NCBI GenBank assembly: GCA_932294295.1
Contig: OW028574.1
Coordinates: forward strand, 32,372,145 to 32,436,144
Source of the DNA: Alitta virens
Taxonomy: Eukaryota; Annelida; Polychaeta; Phyllodocida; Nereididae
Length of the DNA: 64,000 nucleotides
Reading direction: 5' to 3'
Shown: positions 35,742-47,629 of the stretch, one piece after another
Layout of the letters: each line of letters opens with the position of its first letter
Position numbering within the stretch: the stretch's first letter is position 1
Made by a program: the position numbers and the translations under genes
The notes under the pieces: generated by a model
The model's database searches: none
What the model saw: only the letters and a program-made list of their open reading frames with translations
Told to the model about the DNA's origin: nothing

Positions 35742-37154
35742 ATATGGTAGGCCTAGCAGGCCTGCAGTTTTTACCTAATAAGTATATTTATTATTTAATT
35801 AGCTTATAAATAATCCAGGGTTTAAAAATGGCAATGATGTTTATAGCATTAAAGGAAAACCCTGCAACAAACATAATAACCTCATAATAATGAATTAATT
35901 CCCACAGCCCTGGAGGTTGTGTAAATATGACTGCACAGAACATTTAAAATGGTCTGAAATCTGAGGAAATGTTTGTTTGTACTTGGCAAGTCAGCCTAAA
36001 GGAACACTGCACAATTTCCTTGGACTCCCCAATTATCACAAACAACTAGATCTAGAGGCTCCGTGAGGCTCGAGACACTCCATTACCACCTTGTAAATCT
36101 TTGAGATAATGCTTGAGGCTCAATAAATAACCAATTGCACTTGAACTGAGAGTCAAGGTTGGCCTGTCTGTACTGATTTTGTTGCTGCAGCTTTCTTCGT
36201 GGAGCCATATTGAAACGGCCACTGATATTGCCTTCATCAGGTTTTACGGCTGTGACGCAGACTCGATCGGACAATGTTATTGGTCCACATTGCAATATCT
36301 GCATGTGAGCTTTCTAAGCTAAGCATGGATGAAGATTCTGTGGGCAAATTCATATTGGCCCATTATTGGCATATGTTGACAAACATCAACGTCGTTTTCA
36401 TTTTTATTAGGCAAACACCCACATAGCGTGCCAAGTGGGTCCAATGTTGTCTGGGTAGCAAATGCATCATAAATAATTGATAAAATCCACCCTGATAGCA
36501 TGGCCATGGCCATCAGTGGCCATTATCTGTCTTGCCGAAGTGTAGCTTATGTCTAGGGTTACTGGGTAACAGTGCTCATATCTAAGCCAGGTTGATGTGG
36601 CCCAGACAGCATAGGGTTAGGGCTACATGTCATCATTGTTGGCCCAGCGTTGACTATCGGAGGTGTTGGATAGAAATCAGTATTGCATAGTTTCAAATTC
36701 AATACCAGTTTGGCCGAGTTTCATTCAAATACGACCAAATATCTAGTGATATCCAGCAAGTTGATGTCCAGTTAGGTTCCATTAGATTATATTTACTCAA
36801 TTGTTATAATAAACCTGTTGTCTTCATTTTAAAAAGATACTTTTATTGGTTATGAGATAAATTGTTCACAGTTATAGTAGATATGAAAAAATTGAAAATT
36901 GTGTTGTTGTCGATCCTTATTCATAAGTGTACATTTGGGGGAGGGGGGGGGGGTTGACCAAATTGCCCAAAAATGATTATCTTGGATAGACACACGACAT
37001 ACAATTAACTTCTTTTTTAATTTAAATATAGTTGTACTATTTGTTCCTGAAAGTAATGTTTTTATTTAGATATTAAGTGTTGATCAACGGTGTCCAATAA
37101 ATAAGAGCTAAGCGAACACATCATATATTTCGGGCAAGCTTAAATCATGCTGAA
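35742..37154. other. Non-coding remainder of duplication unit A
   Basis: Contains GGCCCA-type degenerate repeat (about 36350-36710) and a poly-G run near 36938-36952. Short ORFs on the - strand (36052-36513) show no domain that I recognise and are duplicated unchanged at 40747-41208. Confidence 0.5.
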
Positions 37155-39061
37155 TCAAATTACTGTAGACTGAGCTACAACAAAGTTTAGGATGTGTTGT
37201 TGCAGCCTGCAGTACCATTTGTCGCAGTTTCTGCATTTATTGCATTTTGAGCATGTGTGGTCATCTGTGCATGTAATGCATCCCTTCTTCTTCGAGTGTT
37301 GCTTGTAACCTCTTTGACATTGGAATATCTCGTCTTGTGTAACCTCGAAATCGAAGATTATGAATTTATCTGTGTGGACTTTTTGTTTTGATGCTCTCAT
37401 GTAACAGAGGTGGTGTCCTGTAAAGTAGTCTTGACAGCGACGACATAGCCATTTCCCGCAGACAAGGTCTTCTTTGGATCTTTTCAGAGTGTCGAGTAGC
37501 TTCTTACATCCTCCGCAAAAGATTGCTGACATTTGAAAAACTTTTCTTCTCCTCTTTGAGGTCCTCTTTTGTATATCTCTGGTTGTCGATGGTTTGTAAA
37601 ACAGTCTGAAATGCGACATGTTCTATTTCAGTCTTGACATTTAACAGCCTGTTCCCATGTGCAGTCTTTTCACAGGCGGACCATGCAAAAATGGACGGTC
37701 TTTTTGTTGTGGTATTTGAGACAGTCTGGGCAGATTTCTTCATTTGCAAAAAGTCCTGATATTGATGTAATGGAGTGGAAATGTTGTCCGTCTTTGTAAA
37801 GAAATATCTTGTCTCCCTGGACTTGGCCCCCTGCATAGATAGTATCATGATCTGTATCCTTGTCTATGACGATTATATGTACATTGAGATAATCTTTAAA
37901 TTTGTAGAATTCTCTAATTTGTAAGATTGAATTCTTTGAGAAGTTGAAGACCCCTCCCTGGCTGGGAATTTGGACCTTTTCTGTGAGCTCTTGATGATCC
38001 ACAGAGTGTTCTATAGTGTGGGTCCTGTCGCAGTTCAGCTATGCAGACAGCGATTGCCCTAGCCGCACAGGTGTAGTCTTCGGGTAGTTCGGGGATGAAT
38101 GCTGTACATCTTTTCCTGATGATGGAGTTGTTCTTGTCCTTTACATCTGTGTTTGTGATGGCTAGAGATCTGTTACTTTTTTTTACATGTGAAGGTATTT
38201 GTTGATTAGTAGACCTCCATATGTGCATAGTTTTGTATATGGAGAAGCATTTTTTGCAGATTTTGTTTGAGTGTGGTAAACTATGAATGTTTGTGACTGC
38301 ATTAATGCTTTGATGGTCCTGGTAGAGATAAATTGTGGTCTCCTTGGGGGATCCTCCATATAAAATAATTTTTATGTTGAGGTGATCCTCAAATCTTGGA
38401 AGATCTTCAATCTTTACTTGATGAAAGTCCAGTAAATGAACATCTCTTAAAAGTGAAAGTGCCAGACCTAGTTGAGATCTGGGACCTCCTTTGTTGGCTC
38501 TGTTTGACTTGCTGAGCTCGCTGCTCTGGGGTCGTTTTTTGGCTCTGGTTCTGGCAACAACTATTGCTCTGACAAGTCGTGTGTTGTTGTCTGGTAGAGT
38601 GGGTATGGTTATGTAGGCCTTACCTCCTCCTCTGTCACGATGAAGAGTCCCTACTTCTACCTGAATTGAGTTGTCAACACTCATACTCTGGACTGATTGT
38701 AGAACTTTTTCCATTCTGTCCATGATAGTCTTTGCAGTGTGAGGTTTTGAGATCTTATGTGAATGACAATGTCCTGCTTGAGATCATTATGTTGAATGAT
38801 TACCCTTGCTCTATCTTCAGGATGAAGATGCTGTCCTGATCTGTCAATGACTTCTTGAAACATACCTTCAAGCTCTTGATGTATGTCAAGTAGTCTGTGT
38901 CCTACATAGTCTTGGTTAAATGTTGCTCTGAAGCTTCTCTCTTCATAACCAATCCTTCTGGACACTCTGTGTTGGGTTTGGCTGATCTGGTAAGGTGAAG
39001 GTCTTGGGATCTTTGCTATGGTTGGATCTGGTGGATCTGGTGACAAGCTCCTTTTAGTCAT
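37155..39061 (-). pseudogene. Polinton/adintovirus-like DNA polymerase B N-terminal relic, copy B (3'-truncated)
   Basis: The same broken frames as copy A (39061-38681, 38723-37914, 38002-37670, 37619-37155), with identical frameshifts and stops. The relic was therefore already dead when duplicated. It keeps the N-terminal modules, zinc region, Exo I and the Cys cluster up to FVVAQS. It is then cut at 37165 by the duplication junction, so Exo II and everything after it are missing. Confidence 0.85.
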
Positions 39062-40008
39062 GATGACTGTGTGAGTAAGTGATGGCTAAGAGTTCGTATA
39101 TACTGATGATTATGTAATAAAAGGCTATTTTTAGATATACAAAGAGATGTCATCCTGCCCTTAGGCCCTGAAAATAGGGTGAAAATTATAAACCCTGTCA
39201 TGTTGTCTAGAAAAGGGGTCATTGTGAAATATACCCTAGGGTGTAGACAATAATTGTGTAAAATATCATCTGATCAGAGACATGTTGCCCAATTATATAT
39301 ATATGATGTTTATGTAACGAAGGACATTTTTTAGGTATATAAAAACTGATAGGTCATAAATGCCCTTGGGGTGTACAGGTGTTTATGTGAGCTGAGTCAT
39401 GACTGACATCAAGTCTGTTTGCACTGATGTTGAACACCTATCTTGTCTATTATAAACACATTGCCCTTGGGCGTACAGGTGTTTATGGCTGACATCAAGT
39501 CTGTGCTCACTGATGTGGAACACCTATCTTGTCTATTATGAATACTGTTATCTAAATAATATATTTATGCTCATTAATGAGTTCGGTAACATTCTTAGTT
39601 AATTAGGTTACCTCCCCCTTATGAATATTGATTAGCTCATGAATATTAATTAGCTCATGAATATCAATTAGCTCGTGAATATTACAATTATTAAAGAGTT
39701 ATGTAATTGAATTATCAATGAGTTATGTAGCCTGTTGGTTCATAAAGTTAATTATCTCTCTGATGAAGTAATTATGATCCCTTTGATCATTAAAGAATAA
39801 AATGATTATACTCATTAACTTAAGTCATTAACGATGTACGTTATTAGTTAAATATTAATAATGTTCTGATGCTGTAACTGTGACTTTATTTCCTTCCTAT
39901 TACGTGCATCCATGCTTCGTGTTTAAATTTCAAACCCGATCAATCTATGTATCTATCTATCTATGTATCTATCTATCTATGTATCTATGTATCTATGTAT
40001 CTATCTAA

Positions 40009-40050
<42 letters not shown>

Positions 40051-40323
40051 CTGTTGCTTTGTTTTTTTTCTTTCTTTCCTGCTTTATTTCTTTCTTTTCT
40101 GAATGACAGTAACGTTTTCATTCAGATCTCAAGCATAAAATTACAAGTTTAACTTTTCCAATACCCGCACACGTACAACATTAGGCCTAACTTCGAAATA
40201 AAAGTATTTCCAATGTCTTATACACATATTCTTGCTGTTTGTGTTGGTATCATAGCTCATATGTCAAGAAATATGATGATCTTTGCCAAAATTGGGTTTG
40301 GTCAAGTTCACGTGCCACGGCTG

Positions 40324-40376
<53 letters not shown>

Positions 40377-41860
40377 CTCTATCTCTCTATCTCTCTATCT
40401 CTCTATCTCTCTATCTCTCTATCTCTCTATCTCTACATATGGTAGGCCTAGCAGGCCTGCAGTTTTTACCTAATAAGTATATTTATTATTTAATTAGCTT
40501 ATAAATAATCCAGGGTTTAAAAATGGCAATGATGTTTATAGCATTAAAGGAAAACCCTGCAACAAACATAATAACCTCATAATAATGAATTAATTCCCAC
40601 AGCCCTGGAGGTTGTGTAAATATGACTGCACAGAACATTTAAAATGGTCTGAAATCTGAGGAAATGTTTGTTTGTACTTGGCAAGTCAGCCTAAAGGAAC
40701 ACTGCACAATTTCCTTGGACTCCCCAATTATCACAAACAACTAGATCTAGAGGCTCCGTGAGGCTCGAGACACTCCATTACCACCTTGTAAATCTTTGAG
40801 ATAATGCTTGAGGCTCAATAAATAACCAATTGCACTTGAACTGAGAGTCAAGGTTGGCCTGTCTGTACTGATTTTGTTGCTGCAGCTTTCTTCGTGGAGC
40901 CATATTGAAACGGCCACTGATATTGCCTTCATCAGGTTTTACGGCTGTGACGCAGACTCGATCGGACAATGTTATTGGTCCACATTGCAATATCTGCATG
41001 TGAGCTTTCTAAGCTAAGCATGGATGAAGATTCTGTGGGCAAATTCATATTGGCCCATTATTGGCATATGTTGACAAACATCAACGTCGTTTTCATTTTT
41101 ATTAGGCAAACACCCACATAGCGTGCCAAGTGGGTCCAATGTTGTCTGGGTAGCAAATGCATCATAAATAATTGATAAAATCCACCCTGATAGCATGGCC
41201 ATGGCCATCAGTGGCCATTATCTGTCTTGCCGAAGTGTAGCTTATGTCTAGGGTTACTGGGTAACAGTGCTCATATCTAAGCCAGGTTGATGTGGCCCAG
41301 ACAGCATAGGGTTAGGGCTACATGTCATCATTGTTGGCCCAGCGTTGACTATCGGAGGTGTTGGATAGAAATCAGTATTGCATAGTTTCAAATTCAATAC
41401 CAGTTTGGCCGAGTTTCATTCAAATACGACCAAATATCTAGTGATATCCAGCAAGTTGATGTCCAGTTAGGTTCCATTAGATTATATTTACTCAATTGTT
41501 ATAATAAACCTGTTGTCTTCATTTTAAAAAGATACTTTTATTGGTTATGAGATAAATTGTTCACAGTTATAGTAGATATGAAAAAATTGAAAATTGTGTT
41601 GTTGTCGATCCTTATTCATAAGTGTACATTTGGGGGAGGGGGGGGGGGGTTGACCAAATTGCCCAAAAATGATTATCTTGGATAGACACACGACATACAA
41701 TTAACTTCTTTTTTAATTTAAATATAGTTGTACTATTTGTTCCTGAAAGTAATGTTTTTATTTAGATATTAAGTGTTGATCAACGGTGTCCAATAAATAA
41801 GAGCTAAGCGAACACATCATATATTTCGGGCAAGCTTAAATCATGCTGAATCAAATTACT
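37165..41860. repeat. Tandem duplication, unit B (4696 bp)
   Basis: Right copy of the duplication. The junction ...TCAAATTACT/GTAGACTGAG at 37164/37165 is unique to it, and on the right the sequence leaves the repeat at ...TCAAATTACT/GAAACTTTTG (41860/41861). Near-identity over 4.7 kb means either a very recent event or an assembly effect. Confidence 0.95.
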
Positions 41861-42164
41861 GAAACTTTTGGAACTCCAGTAGGAATAATTTTATTTAAGA
41901 AATTTGCAGAAAAAGTGGCATCAGCAATAGATAGGAAAAATTCTGAAAAACTTCACATATAAGGTGGTGCAACTTTGGGGAACAGCAGGGTAGTAATTGG
42001 AAAAATATCAGGATAGGATGGGAACATTTTCGGGAAATATCAGCCAAAAATAGAGAGATTTCTGACATGCATGGAGTGAATGGCCCAAAAGATTTCCCAA
42101 AATCCCTTCAGGGAAGGGGTGCATGGGGTAGTTTTTAAACCACAGTGAAAAAAATTTGAAGGGG

Positions 42165-42600
42165 GTTATTGTTATCTCTTTGAAAATCGATGTCTATCTA
42201 TCGGTGGGCGGCACGTCTGGCGGATGGGCTTTCACTTTCGCTGTATCTGATCATGCATAGTTGATTAATGTGCACATAGTCAATGACACAGAGCTTCCGG
42301 AGCAGAACTCGAACACTAATGCACTAACCCTAACACTAAATTTAACACAGCAATACTCCATATAGCTTGGTTAATTGTGCCTTTTGATGGTCACATTGAC
42401 ATGTCTTGGCTATGTTTTACAAAATTTTGAGAAAATAGAAAAAGATGATTTATTTCGTTTCCTGAACAGAACTTATGCACTACTGCACATGCATGCCTAA
42501 AATCTTGCTAGAATATGTCTACAATAGTGTAGTTGTGCCTTTTTTTGGTCTCATGCCCATAAATAATGTAAAAGTTGCATAATAAGGTGAACAAAATGAA
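42165..42600 (+). repeat. Dispersed 'GGAGCAGAACTC' repeat, nearly complete + copy
   Basis: It begins GGGTTATTGTTATCTCTTTG followed by GTCTATCTATCGG, then CTTCCGGAGCAGAACTCG, TTTTGATGGTCACATTGACA, CTACTGCACATGCATGCC and a TTTTTGGTCTCATG end. It shows the full order of parts of the family. Confidence 0.8.
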
Positions 42601-43053
42601 AAATTCTTGTTTTTCCAAACTTCCTTATCAAAGACAATATTACTTTCACATGATCTTAGAGGTGTCATTATCATACAGAAAATTTAGATAAGTTTATTTG
42701 TAAGATTTCTGAAAAACTTTTTATGAAAAGAATGACCAAAAATCGAGTGGACATCATTTAGGGTGAGGCTGCGGCCCCCTAAAATCATACATATCGACCA
42801 AACCAACTTATCCATATAATTTATGTTGTTTTAGCAATTACCTGAGCCATCTAATATACAACTAAACAGATGATTTATTGCAGAAATAGAATAGAATATT
42901 TGGGCTAATTTAGCTTCATATGTGAACCAATAGTAGGACAATCACATGCATTTTAAGCTCAGAGCAATATAGTAGTTCTGCATGCACTGTGCTTCTGTTG
43001 GCAGCTTCTCATGAATGGCAACCTGAACAGCAGGGTAGCTCTGATAATCTTAA

Positions 43054-43210
43054 GCGGCGTTCACACTGTCACGGATGGGCATGGGGAGTGAGCACGGATG
43101 AAAAAAAAAAGTTTACTCCTAGTCATCCTTGGCCATATGCAACTCACTCGCCGAACGATATACAGATACTTGTGCTCGACGCTCGTGCTCCTATTGGCGC
43201 TAAAACATTC
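43054..43210. mobile_element. Possible PIF/Harbinger-type terminal segment, copy 2
   Basis: GGCGTTCACACTGTCACGG after TTAAGC, then GATGGGCATGGGGAGTGAGC. It matches the segment at 10027-10140 in order and sequence. It lies about 0.5 kb upstream of the TATA box and MADF relic, which would fit the end of a Harbinger-like element carrying its accessory gene. Inference from position and one related copy. Confidence 0.5.
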
Positions 43211-43585
43211 GTGACCATCCATGGGCAGAGCAAACATTTTTAAACATATTTAAAAATTTGGCGGATGTTCTATGAATGAATTGTTTACCTTTATACGTGA
43301 ATCGCTCGGAAGTCACTCTACAGATGTACGTGGTTACTCACCATCCACAATTGCTCACTCACTCATACGTGGTGGGCTCGGTGTCAAGGATGTTTCACCA
43401 ATGAACCACAGATAGACAAGAGTGAGCGGCGAGAGGTCCACGTATGTTTCAGTGTGAAACTGGGTAGCGCACGGACAATAGGCCAGCGTGTCCCGGACAC
43501 TTGGCGTATGCACAAGAATGTTTGAAGAGTGGACAGTTGATGGTTGACAGATACTCACACATACTTGTAGGAGTGTTTCATGGGG

Positions 43586-43593
43586 TATAAAAG
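43586..43593 (+). promoter_or_regulatory. TATA box of the MADF relic
   Basis: TATAAAAG, followed about 26-28 bases later by an initiator-like CAGCCATCACTTT. Spacing and sequence fit a RNA polymerase II core promoter. The MADF-like frame begins about 350 bases downstream. The phrase GCCATCACTT also lies just upstream of the PolB relic ATG (complement near 34385). Confidence 0.55.
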
Positions 43594-43619
43594 CGCTACA
43601 GGCCGTCTTCAGCCATCAC

Positions 43620-44990
43620 TTTTCTTGCAACACCACCGCAAGGCAGAAGATCTGATACAAGTAAGAAGGTGGCCAAAAGTGAAGAAGACGAAGCTGCAAG
43701 AACATAAATTTCTCCTGGGCATGATGAAATCTGCTTCCTTTACAGAACTGTCTCCCATCACCTATTGCCCGACACCAAGTCCACCTGCTTGTCTTGAAGG
43801 AGCTCAGCCACAAGAGGAAGAAGATCAGCCACAGGAGTAAGAAGCATGTGGGAGGTCTCCGTCCGACTCCAGGTCTGACAGCCCTGCTGAGGAGAACCCA
43901 AGAGGAACAAGAGGCAGGAGTACAAATTGCTTTTTCCTGACAATGTTGGAGTGGTACCGAAGTCATGAGGTGTTCTATGACCACAGCCGCAAAGACTACA
44001 AGGAAAGCGCCACGGAGAACCGCCTGTGGCAAGAGAGGGCTGCCAGTTTGAAACCCCCTTGGACTGGTGTTGTCTTGAAAACATGGTTTGAGGACTCAAG
44101 TCAGGACCTTCTGGGACATCTGCTAAGAAGTTAACTGCCCGGGAGAGATGGGTGGTTGACAAGTTGGATCACAATCATCGTGCCCCAGTAGACAAGGCAA
44201 GGCCACGCTAAAGAATCGACCGCAGGGCCAGTCACAAAAGAATGAATTCCGGCTCAGTTCTACTCCTGTGCAGAGTGAGGTGGGTCAGGGAGATTTCTCG
44301 ATTGTTACTGAGGAATCTTCAAGGGCTGCTCTGTCCACCAAGGGAGGCCGTCATTTCAAGAGGAGAAGAGTGCCTGTCACTTCTGCTCCTCCAGCTGCAC
44401 CTGGCCCTAGTGTTTTGCAAGTTGTCGTCAGCATTCTGCAGACAGTGCCCAGACTGGCCACCAACATGACAGATCAGATGGCCCAGAAAGATGCGGTGCA
44501 AAATCCTCCTGCCCTCGCACAGAAGGCCTTCTGTGAGATGCTGTACCAGGACGTTCTTAGTCTGCCTGAAGTCATCTGGGAAGAGTTCCAGAGTGAGCCT
44601 TGGCAGCTCCCCTGACTGCCAAGAGGAAGGCTCGGATGAGGTCAGCTGCTGCAGGGGCCTCTACGTCTTTCCTGCAGCCCCAGTATCCTGTGCTACAGCA
44701 TCAGGTCTTCCAGCCACTCCTGCCTGCTCCGACATCTCAACAGTTCGATGTACAGCAGAGCCAGTTCACTCCAGTCGTGCCCTACTCTGGTTCTTCTTCC
44801 TCATGGAATAATATGGCCCCTTTCCACAGCCAGCCGATCGCTTCCCCAGCTTCACTGCCTTCTTCGAGTGCTTTCCTGCAGCCTGCTCCTGCTGCATCTA
44901 CAGCAATGACACAGCCTTTCACTTCTGCAGTCCCTCAACGTTCTCAAGCATCCTCAGACATCCTGAACACCAGTTTTCTGTGAGCTCTCC
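43620..44990 (+). pseudogene. MADF-domain protein relic (PIF/Harbinger accessory ORF type)
   Basis: 43943-44132 encodes MLEWYRSHEVFYDHSRKDYK followed by ENRLWQERAASL, the signature of a MADF (Myb/SANT-like) DNA-binding domain. KKLTARERWVVDKLDHNHR follows in another frame at about 44120. Then comes a C-terminal block QKAFCEMLYQDVLSLPEVIW (about 44520-44580) and a Gln/Pro/Ser-rich tail in a further frame (44600-44983). At least three frameshifts break it. MADF proteins accompany PIF/Harbinger transposases in animals, but no transposase of that type is seen nearby. GC content is visibly higher than in the surroundings. Confidence 0.68.
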
Positions 44991-46179
44991 AGAGTATTCC
45001 CACTCCCCTTGTTGGAAACCGTTCGTCTACGCCAGTGACTACCAAGTGATCCTGAGGAAGCAGCCTGGACCCCCTTCTTGGAAAAGTCTCCCGGTGGATC
45101 ATCGTTTGCAACTTTTCAGTTGGACCTGGTTTGCATTCAAATTCTGCAATGACTGCCTGCGCATCTGTCATCCAGACATGTCTCTCGGTGGATCTACCAT
45201 TCCTGGAAATGTTCCTTGGTGGACCATCCATTGCTCATCATTGAGGTCTTGACTTTTTTTCATAGCCACCAAGTCATCGCAAAAGAGCAGACCATGTACA
45301 CATTTTTTGTTGACAAATCAAAAACAAAGTTTCCTCTTTCAACTTTACTTCTGCCCCTCCGTCAAACAATCCTAAAAAAGGTAAAAAAAACTTCCCTTCT
45401 CCCAAATGAATCCCAAAAAAAAAAGATTCAAACACCTTGGAGAAATTGGACCAGGAGAGGACACTCGGAATTTGCAACATGAGCATGCTCCAAAGTCTTT
45501 ATTTATTCAGATTTCACGGAGTTTGACTTTGAAATCCTCATATTAAGCAATTAAGCACCAGGGCAATAAAAGTTCGTTAATGTACAATCAGCCTCGCGCT
45601 GGCTGGGGGAAGGCAGTGGCCCTAGAACTTAAGTCTCCTGCCTATTAAAAGGAACTCTCCTAGCAGATATTTATCTATAGAGTTACTTACCTAACTAAAT
45701 GTTTTATTTTATTCCCACGTAACAGCCAGTTTAGTGGTCTACAATAAGACACTTCTCCTGTGAAAATTAAACCATTTTTGGTCGAGATATGGTTATAAGA
45801 AAATAAAGATGACTAGTTTAAGAATGTGTTTGTCAAATTGCCATTATAAAAAAACCCACAAATACCGACACAAACAAATTATGCTTCGATGAAAGAAAAA
45901 CTCCCAGCCAACAAAATGATATAAACTATATTCACGGCTTGCTGTGGCATGTCTAGTAAATATTAAGATAAACACCACACACCTTATTGGCATTAACACA
46001 GCAATTACTTAACAACTATGCATATAAGTGAATTAAGCTTTTAGTGTATTATCCATGAGGTTGTTATCTACCTAAAATCATACTCAGTATGTGTTTTTAG
46101 TGCTTTAGTGTATAGTATATTTTTTTGATTTGGTAATATTTGATACATTAATCTACCTGATTATCAGATTGACAGGATT
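44991..46179. other. No recognised gene
   Basis: The first 500 bases look like the eroded end of the MADF relic's 3' region, with A-rich tracts. The rest is AT-rich. Open frames here on both strands lack recognisable domains. Confidence 0.4.
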
Positions 46180-47391
46180 TACCATTACAGCTCATTACCC
46201 ACATTTGGTAGTGTTAGATTTTAATAAAAATTGCATAATTTACATGAAGAAGCTGTCGTATTTCTTTGCATAATCTCAGCTTAACATTTTATTAGATAAA
46301 AAAAAAATATCGTTATCAAGTTATACAAACTCAAATGTCGAAATAATTTTTGCAGGTGACTTTATCCAGAAATTTTAGTAAGCAATGGTTTTTTGACCAA
46401 AAAATACTCGACCAACAAGATTATCTTCTAATAGCAAAACCCTTAGATAATATATAAGCCGTATTTTGTGACTTTTGATTATCTCAAACTTAATGAAAAC
46501 AAAATTAAAATAAATCCGGATTTATACAGACACAACACAATCAAAAGCCAACCTAAAAGTAATGAAATCTCAATTTGCTGCAATACAATTTTACTCGATA
46601 GCAGGATTTCATATGAACTCTATGTTAATTACAATATGTTAGATCAACTATTAAAACCTGCTCTAGATAACATATATTATACCATGTAAGCTAGTGAAAT
46701 TGATAAAGTATAGACATAAGAAAACCGACTTGATTACACCAGAAATAATTCGATCGAATAAATTACTTCATTATTTTCTATTGATACATTACCTATCCAT
46801 TTAATCATATTTGGATGCTGCAGGAAAACACTGGGTTTGGACCAAAACTTCTGTTGTTTAAAAAAAATTGTTAAAATGAATTACCCGATCTTGACAGCCA
46901 CGGCTTAGTTCCAATCCAGGATTCCAGAGCTTTTTCTGGTGTAGTACTCCATTTGAAATGTCTTAGTGATACATGCATATCTTCCAAGTAACCCAAAAAA
47001 TAAACAGCACAACCTTTGGTAAATTAGCATAATTCAGCCAAGATCCACATTGCCAGGGATCAGGGAACTTTATGGGATTGGGTTACTGCTGTTACCAGGA
47101 CTGTGATATATTATCGCTATTACGTGCTGATCAAAATCAAGATATACACAAATAGAGACAGGTAAACATAACAATGTTGGGTTCCGGTGTTGTCAGACTA
47201 CATATATACGTAATCTATAGACTTTAAAGTTGCACCCTTCCCAGATAGCATTCCAAATACGAACATTATTTGGCCCCGGACCAGGAATGCTATCTCGGTT
47301 GACAGGCCGACTGCAGATGCAAGAACTCACTTTAGTACAATTTTTATTAAATTCTAACACTACCAAATGTGGGTAATGAGCTGTAATGGTA
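46180..47391. repeat. 54-bp inverted repeats 1.1 kb apart
   Basis: 46180-46233 (TACCATTACAGCTCATTACC...) and 47338-47391 are reverse complements with one mismatch in 54. The enclosed DNA has no recognised coding sequence. It holds an extra 12-bp perfect hairpin AGATAGCATTCC (47243-47254) / GGAATGCTATCT (47284-47295). It may be a composite or the arms of a fold-back element. Confidence 0.75.
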
Positions 47392-47629
47392 ACTTTGCTT
47401 TAGGCACATTGGCAAAAGTTTTGTTCAGGTCCTGACAGAATTGCAACCATATCACTAAAGAAGATACACATCCACCTGCTTAAACCTCTTGCTTTTATAA
47501 GTAATCAGTCTATTAATCAGGGAATATTTTCTAGTTTACAAGAAAGGTGATTGAATTGGTTGATAGATGTAAATGGACAATGGTGATATTCCACTAACGA
47601 TACGCATGGACTTATTGCTTTCGGATCGA

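Larger units (their letters stand above)
32466..37164. repeat. Tandem duplication, unit A (4699 bp)
   Basis: Left copy of a direct tandem duplication. Bases 32466-37164 recur at 37165-41860 almost without change. Differences noted by eye are a C/T at about 32670 versus 37369 (Gly/Asp in the relic), a T/A at about 35153, one fewer CTAT unit and one extra G in copy B. The left breakpoint lies inside the PolB relic (GTAGACTGAG), the right one at TCAAATTACT; they share at most one base. The unit includes the 5' part of the relic, its upstream DNA, two TATC arrays and GGCCCA-type repeat. Confidence 0.95.

Noticed and set aside
35514..35809. Open frames rich in YLSIYLSI (also at 11202-11435 and 40213-40504)
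   Set aside because: They are read-through translations of TATC/TATCTCTC microsatellites in all three frames, not genes.
43616..44162. Long - strand open frames opposite the MADF relic
   Set aside because: They are antisense shadows of the GC-richer MADF coding sequence and contain no recognisable domain.
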